Shown here one piece after another: positions 46,840 to 57,411 of a stretch of DNA of 64,000 bases. Position numbers and translations under genes: made by a program. Every line of letters starts with the position of its first letter. Position 1 is the first letter of the stretch. The stretch lies in NCBI GenBank assembly GCA_963969395.1, contig OZ017795.1, positions 10,912,001 through 10,976,000 on the forward strand, given 5' to 3'. Source of the stretch: Pseudoscleropodium purum. Taxonomy: Eukaryota > Streptophyta > Bryopsida > Hypnales > Brachytheciaceae. The notes under the pieces are model-generated. The model saw nothing but the letters and a program-made list of their open reading frames with translations. It was not told the origin of the DNA and did no database searches.

Positions 46840-47360
46840 TAATATGAGATTTGTGTCACAATGGGGTATGATATGTTAGGACGTCCTAATATTGTATGTC
46901 TCCTAAATCTATGCATGTGATTTGCATAGAAAGAAGTGTCCAATATTAGGATGCCTCCAAAACTTCAAAGAATATTGTACCTTTTATCCATCAATTGTTC
47001 GTGGCATCCATTGAAATCATCCATTTTTTTTCAACAATAATCCTCCATTGAAGTGGCTTTGAAATTGCATAGATCATAGGAAAAAAATTTAATTTAAATT
47101 CCAACTTTGTTGCTAACTTGAAGTTGCAAGTGTACAATGTAAGGATACTTTATTATAGTTGTTTAGTGATTGATCGACTATATCTACCTTATTTTTTCAT
47201 GTGAAAAAATGGATGCATTGTTAAAACACTATTAATCCCTATGGAATCATATTTTGGTGTCACCTAAACTTTGAATTTGAATAAAAACTTACCAAAGTAC
47301 TATTTTTGGTATTTGGTTTATATTGAATATCCTTTAAAGTCTATTTTAAACATCAAAAAT
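46840..47360 (+). repeat. Dispersed repeat R, copy 2
   Basis: Same orientation and block order as 13945-14462, with scattered substitutions and a short deletion near 46935. Here it runs directly into a family-2 TTAA element. Confidence 0.8.
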
Positions 47361-47364
47361 CCAA

Positions 47365-47837
47365 TTCTAAGAAACATTGCATTTGAATTTTCTATTAAAG
47401 ATTTTGTACAAGGTTGTTCATTGCAAATCTTGATTTTTTAGACTTGTAGGCTCTAGAAGATGAGCCTCAAATACACTAAATCTTGGTGGTAGTGGAAATC
47501 ACATTGAAAATGCATTTTTGAAAAATTATTGAGTAAATTTTTAGAAGCCCTTAGTTCAATATGGTTATGCATGTTATGTCCTTTAACCTCAATATTAGAT
47601 GTGACATGTAAAAAGAGGATGGAAAGACTTCAAATTACTTGATCAAAAATTGTAATCTTTCAATACATAAGTGATATTGTTCTATTTTACTTTCCTATGT
47701 GATTCATAATACATCTAGTGTTATTTGTAAAGTTACTTTTCTTTTTAAATTGATAAAACTTATCAAAACTTGGTCTTTTGTTTAGTTTTAGGCAAACTTT
47801 AAGAATCTCAAAAAAGGTCTTGGGTATTTTGGGGTAT
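47365..47837. mobile_element. Family-2 TTAA element, partial copy
   Basis: Aligns with 129-763 over most of its length (blocks 'aagattttgt.caaggtt', 'tgagcct.aaatacacta', 'ataagtgatattgtt', 'aacttatcaaaa', 'ggtcttgggtattttgggg'). The left end is missing where repeat R begins, and the TTAA at the right is mutated to TATAA. Confidence 0.65.
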
Positions 47838-47879
47838 AATTCCATTTCAAATTACTTTAATAGTAGATGTATTGCTTAA

Positions 47880-48828
47880 CCCCTAAAGCCCTGAACCCCA
47901 TTTTTTGGCAACATAGTAATTTTGGGTAGCTCACTACGGATGGAATTTTTACTTTTTTTTCTTTGAAATTTTAACATGACATGTGGCCAAGGAGTAGCTT
48001 TAAGAACCAACAATTTTTATAACTTTTGACTACATGGTTAAAAAGTTACTATATGAAATGTGATTTTCAACGCTCGGTGGGCAGCCCGGGCAGCAAAAAA
48101 AATTCTTCAAAAATCACTTTTTTCAAAAATTAAAATTTGAAATTTATTCTTTAGACTTATATCTACATGGAAAGCTTTGAATCATTGCATTTGGATGGAT
48201 GAATCAAAAGTTATGAGGAATTTTAGTTTGGAGTAGTGTGTAGATAGTTGTGGAATCTCTACTCCGAAATAAACTTTGAAGCCCTTTATTTTACTCAAGT
48301 TTAAATATTTTTGAAAATAAAAATAAAAATTTTAGATGTACACTGTTTATTACAACATTGCAACCATTGGGATTGTCATTTTTCAATTCCATAAAGCAAT
48401 TATTAACAACTTAGTACTTTGAATCATTTTCTACTTCATTCTACTTACTATTTTTTTCCTACATGTTGCACAATTCTAAATGATCTAAAAATTTTCAAGC
48501 ATGTAGCCAACTTGCTTTGAAGAATGAATTCAAAAAGTAACCACCATTTTAGATATTTTTTCATGCAAATGTGACCTTGTGAAGTGCAGCTGCCCAGATT
48601 TTTGCAGGGAAAAAAAAAGGATTTTTGTGAGTTCAAACGCTAATATCTTGCAATTGACATGGTGAAATTTTCTGAAATTTTTACAACATCTTCTCAAAAT
48701 ACTTTGCTACAAAATCCTATGGTTACTTGTGTTTAAAAATGTGTTTTTTTTCAAAAATTGGGTACTTGCACTAGAAATGGCAGTTTTAGAGCGTTTTTGG
48801 TGAAAACATAGTCAAAAACCTTTAGGGG
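47880..48828. mobile_element. Family-1 TTAA element, copy D, 949 bp
   Basis: Starts CCCCTAAAG directly after TTAA (47876-47879) and ends CTTTAGGGG directly before TTAA (48829-48832). It is the best full-length family-1 reference in the window. No coding capacity; the minus-strand ORF at 48448-48636 is not conserved in copy C. Confidence 0.8.
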
Positions 48829-48844
48829 TTAATTCCAAATTGTT

Positions 48845-50665
48845 TTCAAGGTGTTTGCAAGAAACACCACTACTTAATTTTGTCACAGAAAGAGTGATAA
48901 AGCTATCCTTTGCTATAACTTTTGAAGCATGAACTTGATGAATTTGAATTCTTTTAATTTATTAAATATGGTTGTCTTGATTTTATAAATATAAAAATCA
49001 TTAAATTTTTAAAATTCTATTTTATTAATTTATTACACTTTTTGGTTTAGAGGATTTTAGTACTATCAATTAAGTACTCAAAATTATTAATTTAGAACAA
49101 AAAATTTGTGGTCTATTCCTATAAGTAGCCGTAAGTATGTTTCTACCAAAGGGCATTTAAAAAAGCGCTATTTTATATCCTCCATATTTGTGCAAATAGG
49201 CCTTCCTTGCGCATGCACTTGTAAACATTAGAAATGGTTTTGACCTAATTTTTTGGTTAAATCTCATGACCAAGAAGTCTTCTCAAATTCCTAATTTCTA
49301 CTTTTGTTGAAAATTGATTTTCCTATTATTTACAAATTAAGATGTCCATGTAATATGTCTTAGAAAATACATGGATATCTTAATTTTGTTCAAAATTCTA
49401 TATCCAATAAAATGTCTTAGAAAATACATATTTGGACAGTTGGACATAGGAAAATCAATTTTCAACAAAAATAAAAAATTTCCATTAGAAAAAACTTTAT
49501 GGTGATGAAATTTGACTAAAAAAGTAGGTCAAAATTGTTCCTAATGTTTATAAGTGTTCTCATAAGGGAGTCCTATTTGCACGAACAAGAGGATATAAAC
49601 TAATGTTATTTTACATGCCCTTTAGTAGGGACATATCTACCTACTATAGAATTATACCACAAAAATTTCAACACAAAATCATTAATTTAGAATGGTATTT
49701 AGTATAAAAATGTTCTAAATTTGAAAGCACAACTAATTAACAAAATTGATTTTTAAATATAAATTGATTTTTAAATTTTTTTGAAAAATAAGACTGAATG
49801 CAATCACAATCAAAATATTTAAAAAAATTATTTTGGGCATTGAGTTTTTAATTTAAAAGTTATAGTAGGGGTGAATGCAAGAAACACTTTCCAATTTTGT
49901 TGCATTGGCTACAATATTCATGATTTTTTCAGTAGTACTATAAAATTTGAAAAAATATTTGAAAAAAATTAAAATTTTTTTAATGTATAAACCTTTAAAG
50001 AGAAGTTATCTTACAAAGGAAAAATATAGAAAAAAAATTTAAGTGGGAGAACCAAATAAGTGCAAAATCTCATGAAAATGAGGTTTCTACATTTCTATTT
50101 TTGAAAAATAGTAAATGTGAGTGAAAAATTAATAAAAAAATAATTAGCCATTGTTGACAACTTAGAGCACTTTCTAGCACCAAAAGGAGCTACTAGAAAA
50201 ACTTATCTAATTGTTCATAAATTTGTGATAATTGTAGCACTGTTTGAAGCATTCCCAAACACATTTGGAACATGCTTTGTAAAAATGCTCTTTGGAGAGC
50301 ATGTATTTCTATTTGAAAACCTAGACTATCCATTTTTTTAATGTCAATCTTCATGAAAAAAGTACTCAATAGTACTAAAAAACCCCAAACTGCAAATGTG
50401 ATGTATTATGAAAAATCTCTTTTACCAACTAAACTAATTTTTAAAAAATTGAAATAATTTGATTACTTCTATCACTAATATAGAAAGCTTGCTCTCAAAT
50501 TTCATATTTATTGAATCATTTTTGCAATAGTTATGGCAAAAGGTCACTTTTGCATGCAATGTGTGACGCAAAATAGGACAAGTGTTTCTTGCAATCACCT
50601 AGTAGATGACAAGAGAGTTACTTTCATTGTGACAAAAAATCAAGTTAGTGTGTCTTGCAATGACC
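48845..50665. repeat. Region with repeated 'tgcaagaaacac' boxes in both orientations
   Basis: 'tgcaagaaacac' followed by a similar 30-40 bp occurs on the plus strand near 48856 and 49877 and inverted near 50590 and (weaker) 50665. The outermost copies are inverted relative to each other, so they may bound a 1.8-kb old element that contains the foldback at 49100-49672. Target duplications were not found. Confidence 0.4.
49100..49672. mobile_element. Foldback element, arms about 215 bp
   Basis: The left arm (about 49104-49330) and right arm (about 49430-49668) are inverted copies: 'aaatttgtggt' / 'accacaaaaattt' at the ends, then 'aaagggcat', 'tatatcctc', 'tgcaaatagg', 'taaacatta', 'ttttgacct'. 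An inner second hairpin contains 'tgtcttagaaaatacat' twice. Similar direct sequence ('aaaattattaatttagaa' and 'aaaatcattaatttagaa') lies on each side. No ORF. Confidence 0.65.
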
Positions 50666-52098
50666 CTTTTATACTTTAAAAATAAATTCTTGTTTTAAAA
50701 AACTCTCTCCAAAAGCATGAAAACTTAGTCATAATTTTTATATTTTAAGAAAATTCTTATTATATGGTATTCTCTCTAAAATCATAAAACTGCCAAAGTA
50801 GAATAAAATTGACCCCTCATTCTTCCAACAACCCTTCAATAGGAATGAAATAACCCCTAGATATGATTTGACTATATACCTTTAAGATTTTAAGAAGATG
50901 TTTTTTCTTAGCTATACCCTTGAAGAGGAAACCACTTTTAATTTAAAAGGAGTGATACTCCTTCCAAATAAAGGGAAGATACTAGCAATTGTTTTCTTTA
51001 TAGGTTTATTGCCAAAAAAAACTATCCTTGCTCTGAACACCTCAAATTTAAACTTATGAATCTACATAATTATACCACCAAATGAAGAGTTCATGACAAG
51101 AAAAAAATGGTGTACATCTATTTATATTATATATAAATAAGATACTTGTACTTGATTCTATTACCAATCCTTATAATCTTGAACTCTCTTTCTCCAAATG
51201 ATGCAAGATTGAATAACAAGCTCCTAATGACTATTTTGAATCCTGATTAATTTTTTAGTGATTGCAAAAAATACATAATACTAATGAACAATTTAAATAC
51301 ATTCCTTATTAAATATTGAATTATTTAAGTTCTACATGTATTTTCTCATTCAATCATGATATGGCCTATAGCAACATTCTCAAGAAAACAATCATGTTAA
51401 GCCGTAGATGACTAGTTGCTAATAGAGCATATTTGGATGTGAAAAGTGGGACCAAAAATCATGTTCTTGCACATGTGCTCACAGTGCCTTTAAATTAACC
51501 AAAAATTCATTGAAATTGGAAATTTTTGTTTGAAAAAATGTATTCTAAGAATATAAAATCCCATTTTGATTGCCAACTTACAAAGCAAAATTAAACCTTT
51601 TGCAATCCCTTATTTTGTGAATCTTTTATTGTTGTAACATCAATTTTCTTGAAATTTTCATTGGGTAATTTGTGCATAATTTTTAGAAAAATTTGCATTT
51701 AGATATGAATTTTGGGAATTGTATGTACAATGATTTCATTTTTTTTTTCTTATTTTTCATACTTTACATTTATTAATTAATTTTCTTTTGTCAAAAGCTC
51801 ACAATACTTCTACTACTATCCTTAATTGCAACAAAATGAATAGGTGTTTCATGAGTTGGCAAGGAAAATCATATAGTGCAGCTTGATGAGCTGCAAGGGC
51901 GGACTCCATTAATTTTCTTCACTCCTATCAGTCACAGCCTGAGTTCCTATTTCAAGTTTTTATTTCAATGCTAGTCTCAAAACTCTAACCTTTATAGTAG
52001 AAGTACGGTCTACAACTCGACCATTGCTAAACTTGAAGAAATCTTGAAAGAATAATTATGCATAACTTCATGAATCTGTAGTGGTAGAATCAGATAAA
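50666..52098. other. AT-rich intergenic DNA, no supported gene
   Basis: No ORF of note and no repeat that I could pair within the window. Confidence 0.45.
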
Positions 52099-52445
52099 TT
52101 AATCCATGTCAACATCAGCATCAGCCTGCATATGTGCATATTCTTCAATTCGATAGTTTCTCAGTACTAGAGTTGCAAGTGATTTTGCACTGATGACATC
52201 GTAGTGGGCAAATTTCCACCGTTTGATGAACTCCATTTGCTGCTTGAAAGGGTAAGTCAAAAACACTTTTTCTGCAGCTTCTTCATAACCCCAATCATAG
52301 ATGTCAATGACGGCCTTGGACTCATTGCATATGTGAAGTAACTGCCAGTTCTCTAGTTGTACAACTCGATCGTTGATGTCCAGGAGGAGATTTCCAGACA
52401 CCGCCTCTCGATAAATGAGCATCAGTAGCTTTGCAAATTCCACAA
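52099..52445 (-). pseudogene. Last exon of an unknown gene (fragment)
   Basis: After a good acceptor (ctag at 52446-52449) the minus strand is open for 115 codons: EFAKLLMLIYREAVSGNLLL, then ENWQLLHICNESKAVIDIYD, KWWK-like amphipathic stretches and an acidic end DADVDMD before the stop at 52099. Codon texture looks genuine. It does not match the C-terminus of SEC5, whose exons lie just upstream. I do not recognise the family. Confidence 0.45.
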
Positions 52446-53440
52446 CTAGAATGTGACACATAAAAAAGGCCAAAATTCAAGTATGGCAAAGATGAAAGAG
52501 TGGGTTTTCCCACTTATGAATTTTGTCCCTAAATTGTGTCCCCCTAACAAGAAAATGATCATTTTTCATATGTGGAATTGGGGTGCTCGTAAGCCTTCAT
52601 CCATTCATGAATTCTGAGCATTTTGTAGGCATGAATAGTGATCAATATGTGTAGTTGAAATTTTAGCATTTTCAATGTATGAAAATTGGAACATTTGTAT
52701 CCATCATAATAGATAAATTTCTTTACAACAAATTGCACAATTTTTGTGGGTAAATTTGGGCATTTTCATTGCATGAAAAGAGTACAAAAATTGTAAGATA
52801 ATCCCATACATATCTATATATCTACATAATCTACCTAATGATTGAAACTAGAGGCCCTCCACACACAAGAGCGGTTTCAGTGAAGTTCACCGCCACAAAC
52901 GTCGCACCATTTCCCTCAGTCGAGATGAACCCCGATAGGTTGTTGAAGTCCACATTCAACGACTGCAAATTAACCATTCGAAGGGGTATTGATGCCTCTC
53001 ATTATTTAAAACACTGCCTGATTTTCGCATTCCCACACTTCCACCTGTAACCTGCAAAATGTAGAACCTACTTTTAGGCAACTAAACCCACTACTTTTGC
53101 AGTACTGGCTTATCTGAACTGTACCATACTTTAGCTCTACAAACTTTATGCATCGTCGACAGCCATACCAATGCAGTACACATCAATAATGTGCAGTTCT
53201 GTTGCAGAGCGATCATTGATCTACTTCCGGAGATTATGAAGTAGTCATCCCCAAACAGTTGCAGCAAATAGATTCAAATGCAGAAAAACTTTCCTTAGCC
53301 CCAATCAAGGAAGACGATGACAAATAATCATGTCAAAGATAAGGAAAGAACAAAAATTACTTGTCAGAGGACATAACACTACCCAGCTGTGTTTCTCAAA
53401 ATTAATATTCACACATAATCACTTGTGAAAAGGTTAGAAC

Positions 53441-54735
53441 CTTCGCAAATTTCCCATTGAAGATGGAGATAGCTAGACGCCAGAAACTTGGCAAGTGCGT
53501 TACTATAACAGCCGTAAGCCGCCGAATCAGACGACCCAAGAGTGCATCTGCTTCATTGCCAGTTGAATCTTTGAGACTACTTCGGTCTTGCTCCTTATCA
53601 TGGCTGCCTAGAAGCAGGTTGATATCTACATCTGACTGAAGGCACAACGTTGCATACGTGAGGCTGTGAATCGTAAGATAAGTCATCACAGAAAACTGAA
53701 CTGACATGACCTACTTAAGCTGGTCTCTTGTAATCAAAGACGTATCTTTCTCATAGGGAATCAAAGGGAATGTACGTTGTGCAAGACAAAGTGAAAGGAA
53801 CTTTCTGAGAGTTCACGTACAGCCTTATTAGATTCGCGTTGAAGTTGTTTCCAGCGAGCATCAGACTGAACACGCTCTCGAACACGGCCATGAAGAGCAT
53901 CCATGCAAGCATCATTTTCTAAATTACATCCTTCCAGGAGTCTACGAATCCTCCGGTCCTGTGGAAGTCAATCAAAACTAGAAAAATAAGATAACCAATA
54001 TATAAATGAAATGCATTAAGTGAAAATAATTCTGCTCCAGGCGACCTAACTTATCACCGAGAATGTTCAATGGACAAGAGTGAGCTTGCAATACTTGTAG
54101 TAGACATCACTAAAATTCTAAAGATTAAGTAAGCACTTGGAAAGTGTGACAACGGAAACAAAAGATACCTGAATCGTGAGATAATGCCAAACAGGGTCTG
54201 AATCAGGTTCAAGCTCCAGCAGGAGCCGAATTGTGTTCTCCAACTACACATAGGAAAGTGGTACTCGAGTACAGTAATTGAGGCAATCAAGGCAGCAACG
54301 CAAGCAACGATTCACAAGAACTGTGGGCAGCAGAAAGACACAAGCTCTAACCTAGGAAATTTCGAGATGAGGATCCTCCATCTTCTTGTAAAGCATCTCT
54401 TTAAACTCTTGTACAATTTTCTCTAAAACTTCTAGCACACTACTCAGGATGCCAACCTGCAGGGACCTCAGACGCATGGTATAATTGCAGCCGATATCAC
54501 TTCTTAATGATTTCCTTGATTACAAGTGTCCACAAGTCGAAGCTCAAACAAGTAAATCAAATTTTCGGAAACGTACATGTGAATATAAGACCAGGGACTT
54601 TGCTTTCTTATACTCCCAAATAGCAAGGTCATATTCACCCTTGCTGATATTTGCTCGAATCACACTAGGCAGGTTGAAAAGGGTTCTAAAGCGTTGGAGC
54701 ATTCCTTGCACAGACCTGATCCAAGCCACTTGAGC
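53441..54735 (-). pseudogene. SEC5 (exocyst subunit) gene fragment, five exons
   Basis: Five consecutive exons with introns kept: 54735-54577 (IRSVQGMLQRFRTLFNLPSV, then ISKGEYDLAIWEYKKAKSL), 54456-54352, 54243-54169 (LENTIRLLLELEPDSDPVWH), 53958 to about 53820 and 53635-53441 (RRLTAVIVTHLPSFWRLAIS). These match about residues 280-480 of the roughly 1090-aa plant SEC5, a core subunit of the exocyst that tethers secretory vesicles at the plasma membrane. Exon 2 ends in TAG (54354-54352) where the frame should continue, probably from CAG. Neither the N-terminal third nor the long C-terminal part is found on either side, so this is a captured or duplicated fragment, not a gene. Confidence 0.85.
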
Positions 54736-55044
54736 CTGTCAAAACATAGGAGTTTGAGTAATTTGCAGGATGAAAAATTTCCAATTAACGTGGCTCTCTT
54801 TAATTCAGTAATGACAGTTCCAGCAAACCAAGCTTTGTTTACAAAACGATTATTTAATCAGAAATGATAAGAGTGAGTTAAGTTTGGGCTAAAATGCGTA
54901 AACAGGTCCGTGACTTCCACAAAAGTAAAATAGGAGAAAAATATGTTGCTTCAAATAACTTGTAACTCAATTTAGAACTCAATTTGTAACTCAATGGTTG
55001 CACGCCAATGTAGAAGCAGGAGGATTAGTTTCAGCAACTAACCT

Positions 55045-55179
55045 TTCGTGACATTAAAAACCTTGTATTGCGGGAGGTAGGAGCACATGACAGTCCCAGT
55101 TTGGTTGAGATACTCTCGGAGTAACTGCTCGTAAGGATATCCTGGACTTTGCATGATGTAAAGCCTCGACATAAGTACC
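55045..55179 (-). pseudogene. Single exon of an unknown gene (fragment)
   Basis: Between an acceptor (ctgcag) and a donor (AAAG/GTTAG) the minus strand reads [20 protein letters not shown], then [13 protein letters not shown]. It sits between SCYL and SEC5 fragments on the same strand but is not the matching SEC5 segment. Family not recognised. Confidence 0.4.
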
Positions 55180-55792
55180 TGCAGCAGGAGCAGAAAGCTA
55201 TGGTTTTCAGCACAAACTGAAACCTCCACTGATTATATGGCGATCTTCGAATCATTTCTGTTGGCACTTTATGATGCCCTCCGACACTCCAACTAAGATA
55301 GGAAACCCAATTGGGTGGGGGGAGCCTTGGAAAGTCACTCATTTACAATGCAAGTGTCGTTCAAACATGCATGTGACTTGTACTAAATGAGATACTTCTA
55401 GGTTCTATCAGTCGAAGGTGCTTCCATGAGATAAATTGTAGCTGCAATCAACTCATTTCAAGGGTAGTCTGGGGTCGTGAATGGGACCCTACTCCCTCAA
55501 ACTCTAACAGTTGACAACTATTCATGTAATATCCAACTAAGAAATATGTTAGTGAGTTGAAATCGTCTAAAATATGGGGACAAGAGGCACTCTAAAAAAA
55601 AGCCATTCTAATAATGGAAACCACTTAGAACACTTGCAATGGGTTTCCAACCTCAAAAGGCACCCTAAAATATTACTACAGATGCACACATAGAAGAGAC
55701 AGACTGAATTATCGCCAAATTGACTGTGAATAAAAAAATTGACCCTACAGGAAAACCTTTTTATGACCAGGGAATAAATGTGATGAACTCAC

Positions 55793-56960
55793 AAGAATGG
55801 AGTCAGAAGCTGATGGATTGGCACCATCAAACTCAGACAACACATCAAACCCGTGGAGCTTCTAATCCAACGTCGCAGTTACGACTACTGATGCCAAGCA
55901 GACATTTCCATGTACCTGCATCAAAGGAAAAGGATCATGAGAAATTATAGACGAAAATTCCAAGCAATCAATTTCAAGATGTGGCAGAGAATGAAGAGGA
56001 TCTCCATAACCGGTACAACTATCCCCCAGAAGAAAGTCAAGAGGAACTGATTGTTCAGTTCTTTCAAATGAAAAATCCAAGGAAAAACAGTGAACAGCGC
56101 TCATACTAGTTTGCAATCGTTGTTGAGAAAGCTAATGGCTCTTGCAATTTGATTAAGCCCCCATGCATAATACTCATTCCTACGATGTCCAAACTCAGTC
56201 CAAAAAAAGTACCAACATTCCATGCAGTCACAAGCATATAGCCAATATACTCCATAGCCAATCATCATAGCCATAGAGGATATCAATGCTCAGGTGCCCT
56301 AATGCGATACCAGAACGTGATCCAAAAGATGAATCCTCGACGAACAACACGCTGAACTCCAAGAGAAACAACTGCACTATATTCCAACGACATTAATCCC
56401 ATGACTAGATAACAGCAAGACTTCAGTGTGCTCCTAAGTCAGTAGTTAACTCTTTCCTTTTCACCATGGGTAAGACATGAAAAGGTCATAAATGGAGTAA
56501 ACGTTACTGAGGATGGAAAACAGCTGAAGAGTCAAAAGCCTACCCACAATTATACTCACCCTACGAGCAAAACTTTGAAAACTCATAACTTGTTCATAAG
56601 ACACCCAATAGTAAGTACTTTAGTGCATTGGAATCCTCTTGAATATAAGGACAAGGCCCACATTAAAAATTCCTTTCAAAACAGCTGAAAGCCACGGGAG
56701 TGAGTTTGCTACCGTAATTGCGAGCTACCTCATACTTTCATTCAAAGTGAGCTCTCTATTGAGGGACAGTTTTTAAGCACAATTACGCGGTTGCAAAGCA
56801 AGTTGTACCTTTGTGTGCCTTGCAAGTCCAGCTCTCTGATTTTCTCGGCCAGAGGCACGACAGGCTCGGTTACAAGGTATACAGTGGGTTTCAATACCCC
56901 CCCATCCATGACTTCCGCTTCAGTACTGTGCAAGAACACGAGCACATTCGGATGACGCAC
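55793..56960 (-). pseudogene. SCY1-like (SCYL) pseudokinase gene fragment, three exons
   Basis: Exons 56960-56809 (VRHPNVLVFLHSTEAEVMDG, ELDLQGTQR), 56179-56107 (NEYYAWGLNQIARAISFLNN, DCKL) and 55915-55793 (VHGNVCLASVVVTATLD, KLHGFDVLSEFDGANPSAS) join with matching phases. They cover part of the kinase-like domain of SCYL proteins, scaffolds of vesicle traffic at the Golgi. A TAG at 55864-55862 replaces the conserved Trp of LDWKLH. The remaining kinase, HEAT-repeat and C-terminal parts are missing, so this is a fragment. It lies upstream of the SEC5 fragment on the same strand, with a foreign exon between them. Confidence 0.85.
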
Positions 56961-57032
56961 CTACCCAAATCCAAAACCTCCAGTGAGCTCCCCTCCCACT
57001 AGAATAATAATTGCACTTCCAAAACACAAGCT

Positions 57033-57353
57033 TCAGAGTAGGACGTCATCGTCAATCAGTACCTGCTTAACAACTGGTGGAGCTCTCCTCGGCGGGCCGT
57101 AAACCCTAATTCCAAACCTCCGAAATTCTAGGATACAACCACCGCAGAAAAAATCGGAAGCTCGACGAAGAACTGCGAAAGGCCAAGCTCGGCGAGGAAC
57201 TGCAAAAGGCCACTTGGAGGTCCTCCAATGTGCCAAGCCTCCATCATCCAAAAAATCTTTCAAGAAGAAAGGATGTTTCTTCACAAGCTTCCTACCACTA
57301 CCAAGGGCATTCTTTACGCAAATGCCAACCACGTAAAAAAACTTATAAATCAA
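57033..57353 (-). other. Open GC-rich stretch at the edge of the fragment block
   Basis: A minus-strand frame of 106 codons with repeated WPFAV(P/L)RRA units. It may be the 5' flank or a first exon of the SCYL fragment, but it has no family match and its sequence also lies in the upstream region of the plus-strand gene starting at 57412. Confidence 0.2.
57344..57350 (+). promoter_or_regulatory. TATA box for the ORF starting at 57412
   Basis: TATAAAT, 68 bp before the ATG. The spacing to a transcription start about 30 bp downstream and a short 5' UTR is reasonable. Confidence 0.5.
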
Positions 57354-57411
57354 TCAAATAGCACTTCTAAATCACAAACTCATATTGCTTCACCACTTCT
57401 CTCTTGCAATC

